Assembly (NCBI GenBank): GCA_022575985.1
Contig: JAKSXM010000107.1
Location: 2,480,001-2,544,000, forward strand
Length of the DNA stretch: 64,000 nucleotides
Direction of reading: 5' to 3'
DNA from: Anagrus nilaparvatae
Lineage: Eukaryota > Arthropoda > Insecta > Hymenoptera > Mymaridae
Of this stretch, positions 53,154-63,915 are shown one piece after another. The translations under genes and the position numbers were made by a program. Below the pieces are notes generated by a model that searched no databases, was not told the DNA's origin, and saw only the letters and a program-made list of their open reading frames with translations. Within the stretch, counting starts at the first letter, position 1. Each line of letters starts with the position of its first letter.

Positions 53154-55264
53154 TATATGGGCATATCCATTACTTTTCATACAAAAGTGTGCGCACCCAT
53201 GACTCCGATCGGGCTCAAAATTTCAGGGGTGGTTTGAAGTAATAAAAAACTCACAGCCAAAATTTCAGTCATTTTGCAGGACGGGTTGCCGAGATACAAG
53301 CTCTAAAAGGTCCAAAAATAGCTGTTTTTAGCCAATTTTCAAAAATTTACTGAGCTTCAAGGATTAGTCCAAAAAACATCCGGCTGGTCTTATTTTTTTC
53401 CTTAAATATTCAACTTTTACCAAAAAAATTTTCAAAAAGTTTCATGGAGTTGATTTTTACTGGCATTTATTAACGTAAGATTTATTTTATCGAAAAATGC
53501 TGATTTTTGAACTTGAATTGTGACTCAGCATCATTAGCTAAAGACATCCGGTTGGTTTCATTAAAAGCGTCTATCAAATACCTTTCAAATGAGACCTTAA
53601 ACGTTAAAAAAGCTTATCAGAAACCGGAGATATAAGCAATTAAAAGTTTGCTGTTTTCGAAAATATCGATTTTTTAACAACTTTAATCGTCTACAAAATT
53701 TTTCTCTGAGCACTTTAAGGACTGAAAATTTCAGGAAAGCTTCTTTTGATATTAAAAAAAATTCCCTAAAAATTTGGGCGATGGTATTGGCTTCTGTTCG
53801 TAGATATAAGACTCTGAAAATGTGTAATAATTAGACCAATATTGGCCAATAAATGGTTAAGGGGTCAACCAAAAAATTTTTCTTCTTCAATATTCGAATA
53901 GCCAGGGAAAAATGAGCTGATTTAAAAAAAAAAATTTTTATTTTTGACCGAAAAATAAGCAAGTTATCATCATTTTAAGATTTTTAAAAATATTTTCCAA
54001 AAATCCCATTTTTAGGGTCATTATACAGTATTCTAACTCGAAATAATGATAACTCGCTTATTTTTCGGTCTAAAAAAAAAATTTTTTTTTTTAAATTGTC
54101 GAATTTTTTCCTGGCTATTCGAATATTTACAAAAAAGAAATTTCTTACATGCAAAAATTATTTTTTTTTGGCAAATTACTTTAGAACTTACTTTATTTTG
54201 TCAATGTATTCGGGTAGTTTTTGGCCCAAAAAAATAATTTTTGCGTATAAGAAGTTTCTTATTTGTAAATATTCGAATAGGCAGGAAAAAATTCGACAAT
54301 TTAAAAAAAAAAATTTTTATTTTAGACCGAAAAATAAGCGAGTTATCATTATTTCGAGTTAGAATACTGTATAATGACCCTAAAAATGGGATTTTTGGAA
54401 AATTTTTTAAAAAATCTTAAAATGATGATAACTTGCTTATTTTTCGGTCAAAAATAAAAATTTTTTTTTTAAAATTAGCTCATTTTTCCCTGGCTATTCG
54501 AATATTGAAGAAGAAAAATTTTTTGGTTGACCCCTTAACCATTTATTGGCCAATATTGGTCCAATTATTACACATTTTCAGAGTCTTATATCTACGAACA
54601 GAAGCCAATACCATCGCCCAAATTTTTAGGGAATTTTTTTTAATATCAAAAGAAGCTTTCCTGAAATTTTCAGCCCTTAAAGTGCTCAGAGAAAAATTTT
54701 GCAGACGATTAAAGTTGTTAAAAAATCGATATTTTCGGAAACAGCAAACTTTCAACTGCTTATATCTACGGTTCCTGGTAAGCTTTTATAACGTTTAAGG
54801 TCTTATTTGAAAGGTCTTTGATAGACGCTTTTAATGAAACCAACTGGAAGTCTTTAGCTAATGATGCTGAGTCACAATTCAAGTTCAAAAATCAACATTT
54901 TTCGATAAAATAAATCTTACGTTAATCAATGCCAGTAAAAATCAACTCCATGAAACTTTTTGAAAATTTTTTTGGAAAAATTTTTTTTATTTTTTAAAAG
55001 TTGAATATTTAAAGAAAAAAAGAAGACCAGCCGGATGTTTTTTGGACTAATCCTTGAAGCCCAGTAAATTTTTGAAAATTGGCTAAAAAAAGCTATTTTT
55101 GGACCTTTTAGAGCTTGTATCTCGGCAACCCGTCCTGCAAAATGGCTGAAATTTTGGCTGACTGAGTTTTTTATTACTTCAAACCACCCCTGAAAATTTG
55201 AGCCCGATCGGAGTCATGGATTCGCACACTTTTGTATGAAAAGTAATGGATATGCCCATATATC
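53154..55264. mobile_element. 2.1-kb snapback element
   Basis: Ends tatgggcatatccattactt and aagtaatggatatgcccata. Arms of about 1 kb pair through ggacgggttgccgagataca/tgtatctcggcaacccgtcc to a centre near 54210. It abuts the MITE at 52819-53143. All longer frames lie in the arms and mirror each other. Confidence 0.88.
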
Positions 55265-55279
55265 TATATCTATATATAT

Positions 55280-55648
55280 ATATATGCCGATAGAGTATTT
55301 TTTTAGTTTGATAGGATTGACTAGACGATAATAGCTAGAGAGACGCGGTTTGCGGCAAAAAACGCGGAAAAATTGCAGAAGTGACATAGGCTATACAGGA
55401 TTTCGATTGATGCGAAAGAAAATTTTTGTCGTCAAAAAAACGTTTTTTCAAAAAAGTGATAATTTTTGATGTTTTAGTAAATTTTCAAAAAAATCGTAAT
55501 TAACTTAAAAACTTGGAATTTTTTTGTAATCAGAAAAGTTTTTATATGATTTAGAATTGTTTTTTACGTGTCCACCTAAATTTTCAAGCAAATCGGTTAG
55601 ATGTTTCCAGAGTTACATATATTTTTCAGCATAAAATTTGGATTTTAA
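55280..55648 (+). mobile_element. Decayed Helitron-related fragment
   Basis: agagacgcggtttgcggcaa, gacataggctatacagga and ttgttttttacgtgtccacc parallel agagacgcggggtttacggc, aaaacataggctagg and attttttacgtatcctcc of the next entry: an older tandem relative. Confidence 0.45.
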
Positions 55649-55649
55649 A

Positions 55650-56424
55650 TTTATATCCTATCCTATCCTATCCTTCCTAAATCTTTACTTATGTATGTTT
55701 GTTTGTCCGAAATAGATAAACTTGAACGCGATATAAGTTAGAGACGCGGGGTTTACGGCAAAAGACGGCAAAAATTACGGGTCAAAACATAGGCTAGGTT
55801 TCGTTTCGATTGATAACGACAAAAATTTTTTATGGTGAAAAAACTGAATTTTCAAGAAAAAAATTTTTATCAAATTTTTAAAAAAAACCAAAAAAAAAAC
55901 TGAGGAAAAATTTTTTTATCAAAAAGAATTTCATTCGATTCTGGTATATTTTTTACGTATCCTCCTAAATTTTCAAGGCGATCGGTTCGATCTGTTAAAA
56001 GATACAATAGTTTTTCGAAAATTATAAAAAATTAGGACTAATATTATATATATTTCTAATTTTTATCAGCCACTGATGTAGTAACTGAATAAAGTAACTA
56101 AAAGAAGCTTGAATAGCTATTATCAGACAGAACCCTAGAATGGGTATTCGAGGGAAACAACGTGTTGTCCACACTTGTGGATCCTATGGAAGGGTAGCTA
56201 AGCTTTGTATTGCTGATCACTAATTATCTGTCTGGGTTCATATGCCCGTAATATTTATGATTCAGTAAATTTTAGATAATACTTCGGGTAAAAAAAGGTT
56301 ATTTTACAAAATATTGAGTAACCTAAAACAACATATTTTTGGAAAAATAAAGCCGCAGGGGTCCAGGGGGGCGCAGCCTCCATGGTGGCTGCCGGGGCGA
56401 GCGAAGCGAGCCGGAGGCAGCTAG
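55650..56424 (+). mobile_element. Helitron (non-autonomous), 3' end resolved
   Basis: The 3' end has gggcgagcgaagcgagcc (short hairpin), ggaggcag, then CTAG followed by host T, the canonical Helitron terminus and wording common in insect Helitrons. The 5' limit is set provisionally at the tatcctatcctatcc run near 55655. No Rep/helicase. Confidence 0.65.
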
Positions 56425-56449
56425 TATACTATATATCTATACTATATTT

Positions 56450-57080
56450 TATGCTTGAATATTCAAGCAATAATTATATCTGCTTGAAATTTCAAGCAAA
56501 TGCTTGGAATTTCAAACAAACAATTAAATCAGATAAAAAAGACTGTAGGAAAGCTTAAATTTTGTTCCCCTCCTTTTTTTTAAGAAATATTTGAGAAAAA
56601 AAATTTGGATTACCTGCTGTTATACTTATCTAATTGACTATTTCTTTCATTTTTTAGTTATATAAATTTCTGGTTATTACTGTTTTTATGTTATCCAAAG
56701 GGAATGAAGGGTAGGTAAATTAAGATGAAACAGAGTCATGTTTAAAAAAATTCAATATTCATTTGTAGATAAAAACTAAATTTTTAAATAATTATAAAAA
56801 CTAAGGAATTAAAATAAATTAGATAAAAACTAGTTTTTCCAAGCATTTTCTCAAATAACTCTTAAAAAAAAGGGAGGGGAACAAAATTTAAGCTTTCCTA
56901 CGGTCTTTTTTATCTGATTTAATTGTTTGTTTGAAACTCCAAGCATTTGCTTGAATTTTCAAGCAGCTTGCTTGAAATTTCCAGCAGATATAATTATTGC
57001 TTGAATATTCGAGCATTTGCTTCAAAATTAAAGCAAATTACTTGAAAATTAAAGCAATTTGCTTGAATTTTCAAGCAATG
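56450..57080. mobile_element. Foldback with AAGCA/TGCTT sub-terminal repeats
   Basis: Arms of about 170 bp: gcttgaatattcaagcaata, aatcagataaaaaagac and gcttaaattttgttcccctc pair with their inverses at 56870-57080; centre near 56720. Each arm contains several ttgaaatttcaagca palindromes. Confidence 0.8.
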
Positions 57081-57084
57081 CAGC

Positions 57085-57812
57085 CTGGCCGTGTATCACT
57101 GAAAAAGATATATGAAGTAAAATATAGCATGCACTTAATGGACGGTGGTGAAATTTTTTTTTTGTAATGGCGTTTTAAAAATTTATTAGTTTTAATTTTT
57201 ATAGTTAAAGTTTTCATATTTAAAATTTTAAGTTTTCCACGGTTCATATATGAGTAGTTTATAAGTAAGAAAAAGAAATGCAGCAGTGAATTTAAGTGCA
57301 TAAATATAAAATGCACACCCATAAAAGGTGGGAAGCTTATAACAGAAGCTGAAATCGAGGGACAGATTTATATGTGACGATATTTTAAAGGGACTGCATC
57401 TAAATTTTTTTGAGGAAAAAAAATATATTTTTGGGTACTAAATATGTCACATGCATCCTACAGAAAAATTCAAAATTTTATTTTTTTTTTTCAAAGTCCA
57501 AATTTTAAGCAAAATATTAATATCGAAAGTTTGGCATTTTGCAAAAGGACACTGGACGGTCGTGACATTTTTAATACATATGCCCCACAAAAATTTTTTT
57601 AACCTTAGTTAAATATGTGCATTAGGTTGTGTGAGTTGTGACTTTAAAGAAATATTATTTATCAACTTCGGCTATAAGTAGAGGGCGGGGGAGGGCACTA
57701 TGTATACCGTTCCTGTGAAAAGCACTCATATCATTTAATAAAATCTTTTATTATTTATTAATACATAAATATAAAGAAGTTTTGAATTAACATGTACTTA
57801 AGGAAGTATATT
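57085..57812. other. Unassigned DNA ending in a TIR-like block
   Basis: 57699-57730 is the inverse of 24419-24450. The rest is AT-rich; the 83-codon minus frame at 57071-57322 has no recognised motif. Confidence 0.4.
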
Positions 57813-57975
57813 CGCGGAGTAATTAAAGCTGGATATTTTTCAGACCTGTTTCTTCCTCTCGCGAGATTTGTATAAGAAATTACAATATGTTTTTGTTTAT
57901 ATTTCTGTAAATAAAAATCTAGGAGCTCTGAAAATTTTCTATGAGTTTTTATAATAATAAATTATATTTTAACCA

Positions 57976-58712
57976 GAACCGGCACCGTGGTATCGTGGTA
58001 TGTCGGTAGTGGTTCGAATGCGGTAATCGTACAGTTTGAGCAGCGCAGCGCGCGCGGCCTGTACTTGGATGTGTAACCACCTCGAATCCTGCCTATATAT
58101 TCTGCTTTTTTTAATTTAAAAAAAAAAAAGTGTCCACGATGTTCGGGAGGTAAAATAAGGATGATTTTGAAAGATAATTCGGCGTTCGAAGCTTGCTCAC
58201 AAAAAAATTATCTTGATAATCTGACTTAAAGTAAACGGCTGTACTCAAGTTTTGGCAGTTTACTTATACTTACGGGCACAGAAAATTGGACTTTCGTCCA
58301 CAAAAAAAAAAAAATATAAAAAAGTCCGGGCAAATATGAGTGCTTGAATCAATAGTAGGCTGCTACCGCTCACTTGTCTGGCCCTCATAACCACCTCACG
58401 ACCTGCTCGATGGCACCGATCGTGGAACGCCCCTCACGAAAGCCGTGTTGGTCGTTGCTAAGGTCACCCGCTTCCCTAATTGCTACCGCTCAACGGACTA
58501 CAGATCCTGTAGTTGGGGCTTTCATATATCGAAAGGAAAGTAAACTCCTGGTCCAGCCCAAGAATCATAGTTCTCGTTGTACAAATTTCTGTTGGGGACA
58601 AAATGAGTGGGATGGGTAATAAAAGGACGGAATTCGCTTCTTCGAGTACTGTGGTCCACGGTGTATAAGATGCTATTAATTGCATTGCGCACTTAAATAA
58701 ATAAATATATAA
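57976..58712 (+). mobile_element. SINE-headed composite retro-insertion
   Basis: Flanked by a perfect 13-bp duplication tatattttaacca (57963-57975 and 58713-58725). It begins gaaccggcaccgtggtatcg with a tRNA-like B box ggttcgaatgc (58011-58021) and an A-box-like tggtatcgtgg, followed by an A-rich stretch near 58125. A piece antisense to an R1-type RT comes next (58386-58495). It ends in a unique tail and TAAATAAATAAAT. SINE head and tail-type repeat support LINE-mediated integration of a chimeric transcript. Confidence 0.7.
58386..58495 (-). pseudogene. R1-clade RT fragment
   Basis: Minus strand reads AGDLSNDQHGFREGRSTIGA then IEQVVRW, matching EEQHGFREGHSTIDAIRRVV of the R1 copy at 3199-4824. 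About 35 residues survive. Confidence 0.75.
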
Positions 58713-59044
58713 TATATTTTAACCAAATATTATCAAAATCTGTTCTGTAAATTTTTTTTGAAGCTTTTATAACCTGAACCTCTTACTTGAATACGCAAGT
58801 AATTTAATAAATACGTATTGTAAAAAATTTACAGAACATCTTTTGATAATATTTGGTTAAAATATAATTTATTATTATAAAAACTCATGGAAAATAGTCC
58901 CTAGATGTTTATTTACAGAAATATAAACAAAAAAATTTTGGAATTTCTTATACAAAACTCGCGAGAGGAAGAAAGAGGTCCGAAAAGAAATATCTCTTTT
59001 ACTCCACGAAGGTACTACATTATTAACTTATGAATGAAAAAATC

Positions 59045-59460
59045 TATTGATTTATAGAGAAAGAAGGGAACTACAAAAGATAAAAGATAGGAGTAAATTT
59101 CACAAAAGTTTATATAGCACTGAATCAACAGGTTGTTACAAGTTAAAGGTGAGTTAATTACTCTACTGTTTTTGATTATTATAAAAAAAAAACTTGCTTA
59201 CCTTGGTTTCTAAAATTTTACATGAAAGAGAAAAATAATAATTAGTAATTGCATATTTATTTTAAAAAATGTAATTCGAATAAAAAAAATAAGATCAGGT
59301 AGAAGGTAATTGGTTTCAAAACCAAATTATAAAGTTATTTTGAATAAAAGTAACCGTTGTAGAAATTAAAAAACTATAGTTCCAAACTATAATTACTCAA
59401 AATTTATAAAACCTCCTTTTTAGTTAGACATATTTAACCTGCGAATAACAGAAATTAAGT
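59045..59460 (+). repeat. Dispersed duplication, copy 2
   Basis: Direct relative of 32075-32640 with indels; no shared open frame. Confidence 0.6.
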
Positions 59461-59589
59461 TCAAACTTTTCGTGCTGCGTACTTTTATGGTCCTGCTTGC
59501 TCTAATTATAAAAATAAAAAAATTACTACAGCTGTCATGGAAAATTAAAACTGATATTTTTTCTTGTTTATTACGATCAACCTACGCTT

Positions 59590-60722
59590 TTTTGATACTT
59601 TGTAACGAGCTTATTAAGAACGTATATTTTTTTTAGGTTTTAAGCTCATGCTTCGCCAAAAAATGACCAAAAACCGTTTTTTAATGAATTTTTAAAAAAT
59701 TGTTTGACTATTTTTAAAATATCTCTGGCTAAAGTGATCGTAAAAAATGGAAAATGTTCGTTATTGAGTGTACAACAGAATGACAACTATATACAACTAT
59801 ATTACAACTATATGACGGTAAGGTTGCATTAAAAGCAGATTCTAATCTAATTTTTTTTTTTTTACAAAACATGTGATAAAACCTGAAAAAATTCTTGGAT
59901 TTTTATAAAAATTGGTGGAAATAGGTATTTTACAAAAGGTACATGTGGTAAAATTTTTGAAAAATAAATTTGTCGTTTTATTGTCACAATTGGCCAAAAT
60001 GGCCAAGTTTTGAAATTAGCACCAATTTATGAGAGAATATTATAGATTAATTTTTTTTTTTTAAACGATAGGCTTTTATATGTATTTTAACTTGAATTTA
60101 CTTTAGGTTATACTAATTAAATATTTTTGTCCATTTTAGGGCACTAATGCGAAAAAATAAGTAAAATTTTTATTTTTTTTACTTCCTGCTGCATTCCATA
60201 TGCTTTTTATGCGCAATTCTTTAATATTTTGTATTAAAAAAATTGAAATAAGTAATGAAAAATGAGCTAACCTATTTGAATTAGCTATAATATTTATAGT
60301 TATGTAAGTTAATTAAAAGTGGTTTTTGAGGTAAGGTTAGCTCATTGATGGCTAATTCTAAATTTCATTTTTTTTAATACAAAATATTAAAAAATTGCAT
60401 AAAAAGCATATGAAATACAGCAGGAAGTGAAAAAAATAAAAATTTTACTTATTTTTTCGCATTAGTGCCCTAAAATGGGCACAAATATTTAATTAGTATA
60501 ACCTAAAGTACATTAAGTTAAAGTACATATAAAAGCCTATCGTTAAAAACAAAAAAAATTAATCTATAGATTAATATTAAAATATTAATATTATAATTTG
60601 GCCATTTTTGCCAATTGTGCGGGCCGTAAAAATACAAATTTTTTTTGGCCATTTTTTTGTCGAAGCATAAGCTTAAAACCTGCAAAATATATACGTTTTT
60701 ACTAAGCTCGTTACATAGTATA
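59590..60722. mobile_element. 1.13-kb foldback
   Basis: Ends tttgtaacgagctt and aagctcgttacatag. Arms pair through aaaatttttattttttttac, ttcctgctgcattccatatg and gggcactaatgcgaaaaaat; centre near 60300 (gtggtttttgag). Confidence 0.82.
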
Positions 60723-60724
60723 AA

Positions 60725-61146
60725 AGAAAAAAACCTAACTTTCCTTTTACATCACTATTAAATGTTTTTTTTAACACGTATTTTAATCTGTCACTTGCAC
60801 AGAAAAAAGTAATCTAAACTGAATAAATTAATTTATATTTAATTTTTACATTTAAAAAAGCACTCATCTGTTCTTTTACTAAGAAAGTAACATAAGTTTT
60901 TCATTTTATTTAAAAATAAAAAAGGACAGAAATAAAATAAAGAAAAATTTTATGTTTCAAGAAATTAAATCAAAAGTAAAATTAAATTTTGCAAAAAAGT
61001 ATAGCATATATTTTTTACTTAGCTTGTAATTTAGATGCTTTAAAATTGATTTGAAAATAGGAAGAAAAAAAAAATTATCATTTCAATACCCATATAATAT
61101 AGGAAAAATATTTGATAAAAAAAAGCAACCTACCTAATTTTTTTGT

Positions 61147-61147
<1 letters not shown>
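60725..61147. other. AT-rich DNA, nothing identified
   Basis: No motif recognised. Confidence 0.5.

Positions 61148-61148
<1 letters not shown>

Positions 61149-61216
<68 letters not shown>
61149..61216. repeat. (TC)n microsatellite, about 34 units
   Basis: Uninterrupted. The minus-strand frame over it (repeating Arg-Glu) is an artefact. Confidence 0.97.
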
Positions 61217-61217
<1 letters not shown>

Positions 61218-61614
61218 GCTATCTCTCTATTAATATTTACATCATGATTTACATATACTAGATTTGAACAGCGTGGTCTTAAACCATCTTGAAAAAATAA
61301 GACGAAAATTAATTGAGCAAAATACATTGTACCAGAGAAAAGTGATGTGTTTAACATGATTTAAGGAATAAGCAATAGTATAGCTAGCAAGGATATAATA
61401 TAGCGAATTTAATAAAAACCCTGTAATATCAATATTTCGAGTATCAAAGATACAATATTTTAATAATAAATATGTAAAACAAAATTTTCATATATTTAAA
61501 ATCAAGATGAATAAATTCAATATTAATATAGTAATATATACTTCGACAATTTGGTTATATAATTTTATTAAATAAAACGAAAATTTAATAACAATAAAAT
61601 CTAATCCTTTTTTA

Positions 61615-61885
61615 AAAAGGACATGTTGATCGCAACAGTAACTATGTACATTGTTATAGCTAAAGAGTCATTCTGATTGGCTCATATAAATTTCATTGTT
61701 AATAGGTTAAAATTAATTATTTTATTGTTTATATTATATTTTTATTATTTTTGAGGTTAGTTATAGTACGTCGAGTAGTTGATATGATTAAAATAATTAA
61801 AGTAAAAATAAATTTTGGTATTTAAGAAAATAGTTAAGGTTGAAAGTTTTAAATCATTCTGCGCGCGACGCGCGCTTAATACTAG
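61615..61885 (+). mobile_element. Helitron 3' end, non-autonomous
   Basis: Hairpin gcgcgcg-a-cgcgcgc (61861-61875), spacer TTAATA, then CTAG ending at 61885 with T following. The 5' limit is uncertain; 61615 is provisional. Confidence 0.6.
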
Positions 61886-61889
61886 TAAA

Positions 61890-62224
61890 ATTAAAAGTAA
61901 ATAAACAAAACGATAATTTAATATTGGTAAATAGGTTAAGAAATATTATTTAAAAAGAAAAATGATTAGCAAAATTTTTTATTTTTCATTTTCGGGTAAT
62001 ATAATTGATTCGAGGAAATAAATTTCGGGAAAATGGACATTTGGGGTAATGAGTTTCGGGAAAATAGACATTCGGGAAATCGGCTTCGGGAATAAAGTCA
62101 TCGGGTTATTGGCATTCGAGGAAATGCTCATTCGTATTTATCAACTAAAATATTTAGCTAGAAAGAATTTTCCGATTAATTTTGATATATTATTTAAATT
62201 AGTATATGAGTGATTCTTAGTGAA
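61890..62224. repeat. Short degenerate TTCGGG(A)AA(A)T repeats
   Basis: Between 61990 and 62125 the phrases ttcgggtaat, tttcgggaaaat, attcgggaaat, cttcgggaataa, atcgggttat and attcgaggaaat recur every 15-22 bp: a weak minisatellite. Confidence 0.6.
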
Positions 62225-63085
62225 TTCAGCAAAAGTTTCCAGGTCGGGTCGCTGAAACCGGCTAAAAACTTTTTTTTTCCAATTACCTGTCCAAAATAGA
62301 CTATGACCCAAAATTTTAGCCCTTAATATTGAAAACTAAGCCCAGGGCGAATTTTTGAAAAAAAAAGACGTTTTCATCTTTCCTCAGCCACCCATTCTTC
62401 TTTTATGTGCCATTCCTTCTCGAAATCATTAAAAATAATGAAAAAAGAGGTGCTATAGTAAAATTTCCTCAGGAATCCAGTCATGCCGTTAGTTTTTGAA
62501 AATTCCTACACGGGGAGCCAGAAAATCGATAAATTCACAGGGTACATTACGGAAACTACAGAAAAATTGTATATCCGAATTTTTTATTGAGCTTCTCAGG
62601 AAAAGCGTGTTTTTATATATATTTTTGGATGCCATATCAACCTAGATGCGATCGAACTTCCTAGACCCTAAAATAACCGAAAAATCGTGAATTTTCCTAA
62701 ATTTTTCTCATTTTTCAGCAGTTTTTTTGAATTTTCCCCGCTCTAAATGACTCCGAACGATTTAAACAAGGTAAGATTCGGATTCCCAGGGAAATTTCAC
62801 ATATTTTCTTTATTTAAATAATTATTAGGCTTCGATGTAAACGAGCTCACGCCAAATGCCTTAAATACAAAATTTTGATTTTTATCGTTTTTTAGCAGTT
62901 TTTTTGAATTTTCCCGCTCTAAATGACTCCGAACGATTTAAACAAGGTAAGATTCGGATTCCCAGGGAAATTTTACATATTTTCTTTATTTAAATCATTT
63001 TTAGGCTTCGATGTAAACGAGTTCACACCAAATGCCTTAAATACAAAATTTTGATTTTTATCGTTTTTTAGCAGTTTTGTGTGTA
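62225..63085. repeat. Left arm of a foldback that leaves the window, with a tandem pair
   Basis: 62700-62885 and 62886-63070 are a direct tandem repeat of about 186 bp (gctctaaatgactccgaacg, ggattcccagggaaattt, ttcgatgtaaacgag). The last 85 bp of the window (63916-64000) is the inverse of this unit (ttgtatttaaggcatttggt, then gtgagctc). A GTCGGGTCGCTGAAACC core lies at 62242. Confidence 0.75.
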
Positions 63086-63440
63086 CTTTTTCTGTTTAAG
63101 GTTCCTAATAAGATTTATTATATCGTATATAATAACAACTTAATAAATATTATATTATTAAAGATGTAAATTACTAATAATCTTATTTCCCAAAAAAATT
63201 TTAAATAATTTAAATTTAGCGCTAAAAATAATAAACATTGTATATAAAAAATTTAAAGCTATGTGGCGTGGCAATCGTCAATGTTTACAAGATTTATTAA
63301 TAAATAAATGAGTTACATTAAAAACATTTTTATTGTATTCATATTATTCATTAAAACAATAAGCTACGTAAATTTATTTAATTATTGTGTGAATATTAAA
63401 ATATTATTTGGTACTTACGGAGATAAAAATTTAGATAATA
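63086..63440. other. AT-rich loop DNA, nothing identified
   Basis: Between the arm above and the candidate exon. No motif. Confidence 0.5.
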
Positions 63441-63446
63441 ATTTAG

Positions 63447-63599
63447 CCTGGTACCGAGACCCGTGTTAAAGTAGGCTTTAATGAAATTTTATACAATGTA
63501 TCGGCTACAAATGAAAATGATCAAATAAAAATAAAATTAGGGCATACTCATTCCAAATACACTCAATATCTAAAGAACTTGGATTCTATTTGTGAATAA
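63447..63599 (+). CDS. Candidate terminal exon, 50 codons
   Basis: A TAG acceptor (gataataatttag) immediately precedes a frame with no stop for 50 codons, ending in TAA: PGTETRVKVGFNEILYNVSA, then TNENDQIKIKLGHTHSKYTQ and YLKNLDSICE. GC content is higher than around it and AATAAA follows near 63665. Composition is protein-like (mixed charged and hydrophobic), not the Phe/Ile/Asn run of chance frames here. No family recognised. It lies in the loop of the foldback above, so it may equally be a captured fragment. Confidence 0.35.
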   Translation, partial: PGTETRVKVGFNEILYNVSATNENDQIKIKLGHTHSKYTQYLKNLDSICE

Positions 63600-63915
63600 A
63601 TTATCTAAATTATAATAATATTTTCTGAATACATTATTGTAAACTAAATATAATGTAAATATCAATAAAAATTTTTTTAATAGAATATTTTTCTTCTTAT
63701 TAAAAAACTCATTCTTTTAAAGATTACCTAAATATGTATTTCATTCATTTTTAATTAAAAAATTTTTACTCTGATATACAGAGCTAAAAAATAATTTAAT
63801 TTATATAGAATTTTCTATGAACTCTTTTACACTAAAGCCAAAAAATTATTAAAGTATAGAAAGTCCTTAAAATTTTACTGGAAACCCGAATTTGACATTA
63901 TTTAAATCATACAGG

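Larger units (their letters stand above)
57813..59010. mobile_element. Diverged copy of the 43.6-kb hairpin, split by an insertion
   Basis: Left arm 57813-57962 plus 58726-58755, right arm 58822-59010. Shares tttcttcctctcgcgag, ttataataataaattatattttaac and its inverse with 43636-44111. The ends have diverged and no TTAA remains. The left arm is interrupted by 57976-58712. Confidence 0.82.

Noticed and set aside
54046..54798. Frames of 60-120 codons near 54.0-54.8 kb
   Set aside because: All lie in the arms of the 53154-55264 palindrome and mirror each other; composition is chance-like.
61130..61357. Minus-strand frame with a long Arg-Glu repeat
   Set aside because: Produced by the (TC)n microsatellite.
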